Assembly: GCA_035541775.1 (NCBI GenBank) | Contig: DATKMP010000220.1 | Location: 1 to 6,870, forward strand | Source of the DNA: DATKMP01 sp035541775 | Lineage (GTDB): Bacteria; Bacteroidota; Ignavibacteria; UBA10030 | DNA length: 6,870 nucleotides | Reading direction: 5' to 3' | In this document: one piece after another, positions 1 to 5,741 of the stretch | Position numbering within the stretch: position 1 is the stretch's first letter | Layout: the number at the start of each line of letters is the position of its first letter | Notes under the pieces: model-generated | What the model was told of the DNA's origin: nothing | The model's database searches: none | Seen by the model: only the letters and a program-made list of their open reading frames with translations | Translations under genes and position numbers: made by a program

Positions 1-2
1 CG

Positions 3-2210
3 CTTACGCCGACAGGATCGGAAGCATCACCCGCAGGATTCACGTACGGAGTCGAATATAGTAAAACACAAATTGAAAATGAACTCAACGGCATCACAAA
101 AGGATTTATTCGTGAACAAGATACCTACGGACATGGAACACATGTGGCAAGTACTGCAGCAGGCAATGGGCAGGCATCGAATTTTAAGTATATCGGTATG
201 GCGCCAGAATCAGATATTATTGTGGTCAAAGGAGGAAACGGTAATTTTACTACCGATAATGAAATCGACGGCTTGACGTACGCTCAAAATAAAGCTGCAG
301 CATTACATGAACCGATTGTGGTCAATATGAGTTTCGGCGGACAAATCGGTTCTCATGACGGAACGGATCCGGATGAAGTTGCCATCAATAATTTTGTTCA
401 AAGTGCCGGGCATGTAGTCTGTGTTGCTGCAGGCAATGATGGATCGAATGCGATTCATATCAATGGAACATTGATCAGCGGATCAACAGCCACATATACT
501 ATTACCGTTCCGTCATACACTCCCACAACTCCTGTGGGACAGGAAAATAATTATTTTGTTTTGGATTTATGGCTGCAAAATACCAATTCCATCAGTGCTA
601 CTGTGACATCGCCTTCTAATATCGTATTTTCGAGCCAACTTAATAACGATGTCACAAGTCCCAATCAGGCTGACGGCACCATCGATCTCTATGATGAAAT
701 AGATCCTCAGAATGAACATCGTCATTTACAACTGAGCGTCTATGATGGCACTTCTGCCATCCCGAAAGCAGGAACATGGACTATAACATTCAGTACCACG
801 GCATCATCGACACCTTATAATGCATGGCTTGAGAGCAGTCTCAACAATGCCTCTGCTGCCATTTCGAACGGTAATACAAATGAAACTGTTGGAATTCCAG
901 GCACTTCTGCTGGAGCCATTACCGTTGCATCCTATGTTACGAAGTGGTTCTGGACAGACTATACAGGAGAAAGTTGGCAGAATGGCCCAACAGACCGCAC
1001 AGGAAATATTTCTACATTTAGCAGCATTGGCCCGACAGCAGACAATCGGCAAAAACCGGATATTGCAGCTCCGGGGCAAGGTATTGTAGCGGCGTTTTCC
1101 AGCATGGATTCGAGTGAATCGACATCTTCTGTCATTGTGAAGAACGAATATTTATTTATGCAGGGCACGAGTATGGCTTGTCCTCATGTTACGGGAGCGT
1201 CTGCGTTATTGTTAAGCGTTAAACCAACGATCACCGCAGCGCAAGTAAAAAATTATCTCAACAGCAATACCACAATCGATTCATATACTTCAACCGTCTG
1301 GAATGCTGATTGGGGAAATGGGAAGATGAATATTTATAAGGCGATGGCGAGCGCTGTCGGCGGCATCGGTTCGAATCAAGTGACATTAATGTATAATAGC
1401 GATACTATTAGTTATTACACTATCCTGCCGGCAACCAATCAAAAAGTTGCAATGCGTTTTACTCCCACTATTTCTGGAAATCTTTCTTCCATTTCAATCG
1501 AATTTAATAGCGGCACCAGCAGCGTCGCCGGGACAGGAAATTTAATTATTTCAGCGGCACAAAGCATAGCCGGAAGTATCGATGGCATCCCTGGAACCCA
1601 AATTGGCAACAGCGTCAGTGTTCCCATATCATCCTTAACTCAAGGTACCGTTAATGTTATCGATATGACATCTTCCAATGTTCCTGTTACTGCGGGAACT
1701 GATTTCCAAATTGTTCTAGGAACAACGAATAGCACTGACTCACTTCAACTTTTACTTGATAATGGTTCATTCCAAATTGACCGAACATCATCATATCGTA
1801 CGGGAGCGAACGGTGTCCTTGGATGGTATAACAGGGCCGATCCCAACTATACAAAGTCCTATACGCCCGCATATAACAATCTTATGATCAGTGCAAAAAT
1901 TGCTTCTTTAGTGACAGGTGTGCAGAAAGAAGGAAGTAATGTTCCTTCTTCATTTGCGCTCGAACAAAATTATCCCAATCCATTTAATCCATCGACAAAA
2001 ATAAATTACCAGCTCGCAGCGAAAACACAGGTCAGTTTAAAAGTGTACGATGTGCTTGGAAGAGAGGTCGCAACACTTATCGATCGGGAGCAGCCTGCAG
2101 GGCAATATCAAACACAATGGGATGCCAAACAATATTCCAGTGGAATTTATTTCATCACCATGCAGACAAACAGTTATTCCAAGACTATCAAAATGGTGCT
2201 GTTAAAATAA
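3..2210 (+). CDS. Secreted subtilisin-like (S8, CspA-like) serine protease with T9SS sorting tail, 5' truncated
   Basis: Predicted extracellular endopeptidase. The frame is open from base 3, so the start, signal peptide and catalytic Asp lie upstream; 735 residues are visible. The GTG at 144 is the Val codon inside GHGTHV and is not the start. Counting from base 3, catalytic His is residue 44 (GHGTHVAS, codon 132), the oxyanion Asn is residue 145 (AAGNDG, codon 435) and the nucleophile Ser is residue 390 (GTSMACPH, codon 1170). Asn and Ser are about 245 residues apart, against 66 in subtilisin BPN', so a beta-rich domain is inserted (about 150-275). This insert, with YGVEYSKTQIENEL before the His motif, matches the layout of CspA-like S8 proteases. 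Residues about 456-639 form a beta-rich accessory region. Residues 649-735 are a T9SS type A sorting domain (ALEQNYPNPFNPSTKI, VYDVLGREVATL), normally removed after outer-membrane passage. The family is clear; the substrate is unknown, and the clostridial germination role should not be transferred. Confidence 0.93.
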   Translation, partial: LTPTGSEASPAGFTYGVEYSKTQIENELNGITKGFIREQDTYGHGTHVASTAAGNGQASNFKYIGMAPESDIIVVKGGNGNFTTDNEIDGLTYAQNKAAALHEPIVVNMSFGGQIGSHDGTDPDEVAINNFVQSAGHVVCVAAGNDGSNAIHINGTLISGSTATYTITVPSYTPTTPVGQENNYFVLDLWLQNTNSISATVTSPSNIVFSSQLNNDVTSPNQADGTIDLYDEIDPQNEHRHLQLSVYDGTSAIPKAGTWTITFSTTASSTPYNAWLESSLNNASAAISNGNTNETVGIPGTSAGAITVASYVTKWFWTDYTGESWQNGPTDRTGNISTFSSIGPTADNRQKPDIAAPGQGIVAAFSSMDSSESTSSVIVKNEYLFMQGTSMACPHVTGASALLLSVKPTITAAQVKNYLNSNTTIDSYTSTVWNADWGNGKMNIYKAMASAVGGIGSNQVTLMYNSDTISYYTILPATNQKVAMRFTPTISGNLSSISIEFNSGTSSVAGTGNLIISAAQSIAGSIDGIPGTQIGNSVSVPISSLTQGTVNVIDMTSSNVPVTAGTDFQIVLGTTNSTDSLQLLLDNGSFQIDRTSSYRTGANGVLGWYNRADPNYTKSYTPAYNNLMISAKIASLVTGVQKEGSNVPSSFALEQNYPNPFNPSTKINYQLAAKTQVSLKVYDVLGREVATLIDREQPAGQYQTQWDAKQYSSGIYFITMQTNSYSKTIKMVLLK

Positions 2211-2240
2211 CAGGCTTTCGCTGTAAATTGCCTTAGACGT

Positions 2241-2290
2241 AAACCAACAAATTGGACGTGTTGTTTTGTGTAAAAATTTATTTTTTTTAC
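2241..2290. terminator. Possible bidirectional terminator between convergent genes
   Basis: This 76-base gap separates the protease stop from the iorB stop on the other strand. It contains AAACCAACA (2241-2249) and TGTTGTTTT (2259-2267), which pair in 8 of 9 positions around a 9-base loop. A second, purely A/T-stemmed inverted repeat follows: GTAAAAA (2270-2276) with TTTTTAC (2284-2290), the latter overlapping the iorB stop codon. T runs lie beyond the stems in both reading directions. Both stems are low in GC and therefore weak, so the call rests mainly on the convergent position. Confidence 0.35.
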
Positions 2291-2865
2291 GAAATCGCTC
2301 CTGCCGCTTTACCAGCAGCAAGTGCAGCGAGATTGGTTTCGACAACCTTTGTGTCTTTCTTGGCAAAAAGAAATCGGATGCCGTCTTCCAGATCGGTTAT
2401 CGGAATATCGATAAGGTTTGAAATAGCGCCGAGCATCACCATGTTCTCGGCACGAGCCGAACCGGCGTTGCGCGCGAGCGTTTCGGAATCGATCAGTTTG
2501 TAATGGGGAAGCTTTTGAATTGACGCAGTAATTTCCGAAACGTCGGGATAGTTGGGAATATTTTTTTCAATCGTCGTACTGGTGACAATCCAGCCATCAG
2601 GTGAAAGAAAGGGAAGATAGCGGAGCGGTTCCATCAATTCCACGGAGACAATAATATCCGCATTGCCTCGTGGAATCAGATCGGAATAAATGGGTCGATC
2701 GGAAATGCGCAAGTGCGATTCCACCGCGCCGCCGCGCTGGCTCATTCCATGAACTTCTGCCTGTTTCACATATAAATTATTTTTTAATGCAGCAAAATCT
2801 AAGACGGCTGCAATAGAAAGAATTCCCTGTCCGCCGACGCCGGCTACAATAATATCGTGTTTCAT
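2287..2865 (-). CDS. iorB: Indolepyruvate:ferredoxin oxidoreductase beta subunit (IorB)
   Basis: 192 residues, a normal length for IorB, the gamma-type domain of 2-oxoacid:ferredoxin oxidoreductases. With IorA it converts indolepyruvate and other aryl-pyruvates to aryl-acetyl-CoA and CO2, reducing ferredoxin in the cytoplasm. Visible signatures are VAGVGGQGILS near residues 7-17 (glycine-rich loop) and QAEVHGMSQRGGAVESH near 35-51, both typical of the family. The start is ATG at 2865-2863. It shares ATGA with the iorA stop (TGA 2864-2862), a 4-base overlap that implies translational coupling. An in-frame ATG at 2898 would add 11 residues (starting MYSNGFQKEKE) inside the iorA end; it is not preferred because MKHDIIVAGVGGQG is the usual family start. 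No strong Shine-Dalgarno precedes it, only the purine run CAGAAAGAAAAAGAA, which fits coupling. The substrate preference for aryl-pyruvates is inferred from family membership. Confidence 0.93.
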   Translation of the reverse strand: MKHDIIVAGVGGQGILSIAAVLDFAALKNNLYVKQAEVHGMSQRGGAVESHLRISDRPIYSDLIPRGNADIIVSVELMEPLRYLPFLSPDGWIVTSTTIEKNIPNYPDVSEITASIQKLPHYKLIDSETLARNAGSARAENMVMLGAISNLIDIPITDLEDGIRFLFAKKDTKVVETNLAALAAGKAAGAIS

Positions 2866-4448
2866 TTCTTTTTCTTTCTGGAAGCCGTTTGAATACATTC
2901 GCGGTTGGCGATGATGACTGAAACGCCTTCATATGCAAATTCCTGTTTCATCACGGCAACATTTTTTTCCAGCTGATTTCGATGGGGAAGAAGTTTTACA
3001 ATATGCTCTTCCTTTACACCAATGCCTTTGCAAATGTTGAACAGCTTTCCGTTGCCCGGAGAATCCTGCCCGCCGGTCATTGCCGTGGTGTCGTTGTCGG
3101 AGATGATGACGGTGAGCGGTGAGTTGTCGTTCACAGCATCCAATAATCCGGTTATGCCGGAATGAGTAAAGGTCGAATCACCTATGACGGCTACTGCTGG
3201 ACGAAGTCCGGCATCTGCGGCGCCTTTTGCCATGGTAATCGATGCGCCCATATCCACGCAAGTATTGATGGCATTAAATGGCGGCAATGCTCCGAGCGTG
3301 TAACAGCCGATATCGGAAAAAACATGTTTTTCTTTGACATCTTTTAATGATTCGTTCAACGCTTCATACACATCGCGGTGACTGCATCCGTTGCATAATT
3401 GCGGCGGGCGTCCGGCAAGAAGTTCCGGCGTTGCGAAGGAAGATTGCTGCGGATGATTCAAAGCAGCAGCGACAATATCGGGATTCAATTCACCATCGCG
3501 CGGCAATGTTCCGTCGAGGCGGCCGGAGATTTTTTGTTCGCGATTTAACAATCCGCGAAGCAATTCTTCGTAAATCGGATATCCTTCTTCGAATATCAAA
3601 ACTCGTTTGCAGCGATCGATTAAGTCTTTTGCCGATTTCTCCGGAAAAGGATATTGAGAGATTTTGAGAATGGGATACTTCAATCCGAACTTTTCGGTAT
3701 TCTCTTTGACGTAATTGTACGCAATGCCGCAAGCGATAATGCCGAGCGATGTATCAGTTCCATCTTCCAAAATATTATAGGATGACGTTTCAGCCAGTTC
3801 CAATAATTTGGGCTGAAGAGAAAGTAAAAGTTTGTATTGCTTGCGTGCGTTGACAGGAAGCAAAACAAATTGTGAAATAGATGAGGGCAGTGGTTTCGGA
3901 GAAACTTGTACTTTCGGCTTTGTAACGACACCAGCACGCGAATGTGCAAGACGTGTGGTGATGCGAAGCATGACCGGCAATTTTACTTCTTCCGATAGAT
4001 CGAAAGCATAGCGAACAGCATCGTACGCTTCCTGCTGGTTCGACGGTTCGAGCACAGGAATCATTGCAAACTTTGCATAGAAGCGGGAATCCTGTTCATC
4101 CTGCGAAGAATGCATGGAAGGATCGTCCGCAGAAACCAATACCAATCCGCCGTTCGTTCCGGTGACGGCAGAATTGATGAACGCATCGGCGGCAACGTTG
4201 AGTCCGACATGCTTCATACATACAAGTGCACGTTTGCCTGCATACGAAACGCCGAGCGCGGCTTCGTATGCCGTCTTTTCATTCGTGCACCAGCTTGCGT
4301 GGATGGGAAGTTTTTGGACGTGTTTTGCCTTCTGAATATATTCCGTGATCTCGGTGGAAGGCGTTCCGGGATATGCATACACTCCGGCGATATCCGCATC
4401 GAGCGCTGCTTGCGCAATGGCTTCATCGCCTAATAATAATTCCGACAT
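2862..4448 (-). CDS. iorA: Indolepyruvate:ferredoxin oxidoreductase alpha subunit (IorA), short form without C-terminal ferredoxin domain
   Basis: 528-residue catalytic, thiamine-diphosphate-binding subunit. The N-terminal pyruvate-ferredoxin-oxidoreductase-type domain is seen in LLLGDEAIAQAALDA and VYAYPGTPSTEITEYI (residues 4-38). The C-terminal TPP domain (about 345-520) has LCNGCSHRD (351-359), the Mg/TPP motif starting at GDS 423-425, and DNDTTAMTGGQ (451-461). Cys352, Cys355 and Cys382, plus Cys518 in IIANREC, are placed like the four ligands of the TPP-proximal [4Fe-4S] cluster in pyruvate:ferredoxin oxidoreductases. The protein stops ten residues after Cys518 (TASRKKKK end), whereas the longer IorA type (about 600 or more residues) continues into a 2[4Fe-4S] ferredoxin domain. 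No such CxxCxxC motifs are present. From memory, Bacteroidota have IorA of this shorter length. The start ATG at 4448 has GAGG (4458-4455) six bases upstream. It is first in the iorA-iorB operon and divergent from uppP. Confidence 0.94.
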   Translation of the reverse strand: MSELLLGDEAIAQAALDADIAGVYAYPGTPSTEITEYIQKAKHVQKLPIHASWCTNEKTAYEAALGVSYAGKRALVCMKHVGLNVAADAFINSAVTGTNGGLVLVSADDPSMHSSQDEQDSRFYAKFAMIPVLEPSNQQEAYDAVRYAFDLSEEVKLPVMLRITTRLAHSRAGVVTKPKVQVSPKPLPSSISQFVLLPVNARKQYKLLLSLQPKLLELAETSSYNILEDGTDTSLGIIACGIAYNYVKENTEKFGLKYPILKISQYPFPEKSAKDLIDRCKRVLIFEEGYPIYEELLRGLLNREQKISGRLDGTLPRDGELNPDIVAAALNHPQQSSFATPELLAGRPPQLCNGCSHRDVYEALNESLKDVKEKHVFSDIGCYTLGALPPFNAINTCVDMGASITMAKGAADAGLRPAVAVIGDSTFTHSGITGLLDAVNDNSPLTVIISDNDTTAMTGGQDSPGNGKLFNICKGIGVKEEHIVKLLPHRNQLEKNVAVMKQEFAYEGVSVIIANRECIQTASRKKKK

Positions 4449-4595
4449 TCATTACCTCAATTCAAATTCTCTATTAAATTAAAAAAAACTTTGCTGATTA
4501 ACCAAGTTCTCTTCAGGGAAGAAATATTTTGTGTTGTGAAAGGGAAAAGAATTGTATCTTATTGCAGCAACCGAAATCAGAAAAGGAACTAGAAC
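4449..4595. promoter_or_regulatory. Divergent promoter region between iorA and uppP
   Basis: These 147 AT-rich bases must hold the start signals for iorA (minus) and uppP (plus). For uppP, TTGTGA (4534-4539) and TATCTT (4555-4560), 15 bases apart, are a weak sigma70-like pair; alternatively TTG at 4534 with TATCTTAT at 4555 loosely resembles the Bacteroidota TTG/TAnnTTTG pattern. The uppP ribosome site AAGGAA (4583-4588) lies seven bases before its ATG. For iorA, TTGGTT with the A/T tract TTTAAT, read on the minus strand, is possible but badly spaced (21 bases). No operator-like repeat stands out. The location is certain from gene geometry; the exact elements are not. Confidence 0.4.
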
Positions 4596-5393
4596 ATGCA
4601 TGAACTGATCAATGTCATTCTTCTCGGCATCATCGAAGGGATTACGGAATTTATTCCAGTGTCATCCACAGGACACTTATTATTGACGGAACATTTACTT
4701 GGCATCAAAGAATCCGATTTATTTAATATCGTTATCCAATGCGGAGCGGTCATCGCAGTATTGCCGCTCTTCAAAGATCGTCTGCGCCAGTTCCTTTTCG
4801 AATGGCGGAAAAAAGAAACGCAAGTTTATCTCTTAAAGATCATCACTGCCTTTTGTATCACAGGAGCGGTCGGATTTATTTTAGAACGGCGCGGATTCAA
4901 ATTAGAAGAAAATCCATTTCCTATTGCGTTGGCATTACTCATCGGCGGAATTTTATTTCTTGTGTTCGAATGGCGGTTGCGCGGAAAAGTGTTGAGCAAT
5001 GAAATTACATGGGGCATCGTTGTTGCCGTTGCTGTCGGTCAACTTATTGCAGCGGTCTTTCCCGGTTCTTCTCGCTCTGGCTCGACGATTATTTTATGTT
5101 TGCTGCTCGGATTGAATCGTTCTGCGGCAACCGAGTTTTCATTCCTTGTCGGCATACCGACGATGCTTGCGGCAGGCGGGTTAAAAATTTTCAAAGCATT
5201 TCATCATCCGATTGGAGTTGCCGTTCCGGAAAATTGGAGTATGTTGATCTTGTGCACCGTTATATCTGCAATCGTTTCGTTTATTGCAGTCAAGTGGTTG
5301 ATTCGGTATATACAAACGCATACGTTCAATGTCTTCGGCTGGTATCGCATTGTGCTGGCGTTATTGGTTTTTGGATTTTTAAGCCGGATGTGA
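4596..5393 (+). CDS. uppP: Undecaprenyl-diphosphatase UppP (BacA family)
   Basis: 265 residues, the normal length for the BacA/UppP family. This integral membrane enzyme removes a phosphate from undecaprenyl diphosphate, recycling the lipid carrier for peptidoglycan and surface glycan synthesis; overproduction of family members gives bacitracin resistance. Both signature regions are intact: EGITEFIPVSSTGH (residues 14-27, with Glu14, Glu18, Ser24 and His27 matching Glu17, Glu21, Ser27 and His30 of the E. coli enzyme) and PGSSRSGSTI (156-165, with Arg160 matching Arg174). Hydrophobic segments fall near residues 43-59, 79-96, 107-125, 139-155, 183-198, 215-233 and 247-263, separated by basic loops such as EWRKK (69-73) and EWRLRGK (125-131). 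The start ATG is preceded by AAGGAA seven bases upstream. It is transcribed alone, divergently from iorA; no clear terminator follows the stop. Nothing suggests truncation. Confidence 0.96.
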   Translation: MHELINVILLGIIEGITEFIPVSSTGHLLLTEHLLGIKESDLFNIVIQCGAVIAVLPLFKDRLRQFLFEWRKKETQVYLLKIITAFCITGAVGFILERRGFKLEENPFPIALALLIGGILFLVFEWRLRGKVLSNEITWGIVVAVAVGQLIAAVFPGSSRSGSTIILCLLLGLNRSAATEFSFLVGIPTMLAAGGLKIFKAFHHPIGVAVPENWSMLILCTVISAIVSFIAVKWLIRYIQTHTFNVFGWYRIVLALLVFGFLSRM

Positions 5394-5465
5394 ATGGGTT
5401 TGATACTGATAATACTGGATAAAACCGGCGTCCGGCATAGCCAAAAAATGTTTATTGATTATCAT

Positions 5466-5499
5466 TTTAGCACTTGACATCTCAGAGATAATTGCTAAA
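5466..5499. repeat. Nested dyad symmetry around the promoter, candidate operator
   Basis: TTTAGCA (5466-5472) and TGCTAAA (5493-5499) are perfect 7-base inverted arms separated by 20 bases. Between them lies an 11-base palindrome, ATCTCAGAGAT (5479-5489). The two symmetries are centred within about 1.5 bases of each other. The outer arms touch the -35 element on one side and overlap the candidate -10 on the other, and the inner palindrome fills the spacer. This is where a dimeric repressor would bind. The inner palindrome has a one-base loop and would not form a good RNA hairpin, so a DNA-level site is more likely. No regulator is identified. Confidence 0.4.
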
Positions 5500-5506
5500 T
5501 TACAAT
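5474..5506 (+). promoter_or_regulatory. Sigma70-type promoter upstream of the small ORF and ASH-repeat gene
   Basis: A perfect -35 TTGACA (5474-5479) is followed after 16 bases by TAAATT (5496-5501, four of six consensus bases). TACAAT (5501-5506) matches the -10 better but at a long 21-base spacing. Transcription would begin near 5508-5513, about 15-20 bases before the ribosome site of the 44-codon frame and about 230 bases before the exported-protein gene. No better promoter is visible between 5507 and 5741; TTAATTTG (5698-5705) is one base off the Bacteroidota -7 element TAnnTTTG but has no matching upstream box. Confidence 0.5.
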
Positions 5507-5525
5507 CCCCTTGCACTACCAGCGT

Positions 5526-5532
5526 GAGGGAG
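5526..5532 (+). promoter_or_regulatory. Strong ribosome binding site of the 44-codon ORF
   Basis: GAGGGAG ends eight bases before the ATG at 5541. It is at least as strong as the sites of the recognised genes here (GAGG for iorA, AAGGAA for uppP). It is the main reason the small frame is listed. Confidence 0.5.
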
Positions 5533-5540
5533 ATTTTAAA

Positions 5541-5675
5541 ATGCTATCGATACTTTTCAAACGACAATATAGAATTGATATACGATTAAAGAGGGGGAGA
5601 TGGAACGAGGTCGGTTGCTTCTCGGCGTATGTTATGAAATCTTTAAATTGTTCGGAGCGCCTTGCTTTTCGCTAA
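5541..5675 (+). CDS. Hypothetical small basic protein, 44 residues
   Basis: The product begins MLSILFKRQYRIDIRLKRGR and ends CSERLAFR. It is rich in Arg and Lys, has no signal peptide or long hydrophobic segment, and matches no family I recognise. In favour of a real gene: ATG with GAGGGAG at a good distance, a TTGACA promoter just upstream, and a position 66 bases before, and in the same direction as, the exported-protein gene. Against: short length, codons such as CTA, ATA, AGG and GGG that are not typical of the neighbours, and no recognisable motif. It could be a leader peptide, a small protein, or a chance frame within a 5' untranslated region. Confidence 0.3.
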   Translation: MLSILFKRQYRIDIRLKRGRWNEVGCFSAYVMKSLNCSERLAFR

Positions 5676-5728
5676 CGTTTTTAATTTATTGAACTTGTTA
5701 ATTTGTAAGTCACCATCAATTCATTTTT

Positions 5729-5735
5729 GAGGAGA
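5729..5735 (+). promoter_or_regulatory. Ribosome binding site of the ASH-repeat protein gene
   Basis: GAGGAGA (5729-5735) places GGAG seven bases before ATG 5742 and fixes that start, which is directly followed by a signal peptide. The segment GAGGAGATTTTTTATG closely resembles the initiation region of the small ORF (GAGGGAGATTTTAAAATG). Confidence 0.75.
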
Positions 5736-5741
5736 TTTTTT

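Larger units (their letters stand above)
5394..5741. other. 348-base intergenic region with promoter, dyad and small ORF
   Basis: No recognised gene lies between uppP and the ASH-repeat protein gene. In order, the stretch holds an imperfect tandem GATACTGATA/ATACTGGATA (5402-5421), a short GC-rich patch with CCGG-CGT-CCGG (5425-5435), the dyad and promoter (5466-5506), a 44-codon reading frame (5541-5675), an AT-rich segment (5676-5728), and the ribosome site of the next gene. No tRNA, CRISPR, transposon end or known riboswitch was recognised. Confidence 0.7.

Noticed and set aside
144..2210. Protease gene starting at GTG 144
   Set aside because: That GTG is the Val of the catalytic GHGTHV motif; the frame is open and homologous upstream to base 3.
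2866..2898. IorB starting at ATG 2898 with 11 extra residues
   Set aside because: The family begins at MKHDIIVAGVGGQG and the ATGA overlap at 2865 explains initiation better.
3347..3949. Several 60-107 codon frames on both strands across iorA and other genes
   Set aside because: They are out-of-frame shadows of strongly recognised genes, with no ribosome sites or family motifs.
5402..5421. Tandem repeat GATACTGATA/ATACTGGATA
   Set aside because: Two imperfect copies only, no link to any element; most likely chance.
5425..5450. Terminator hairpin after uppP (CCGG-CGT-CCGG)
   Set aside because: The stem is only 4 bases and on the plus strand is followed by A-rich sequence, not a T run.
5654..5681. 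Hairpin AGCG/CGCT followed by TTTTT at the end of the small ORF as a terminator
   Set aside because: The stem is about four pairs with a 10-base loop and a gap before the T run; too weak to call.
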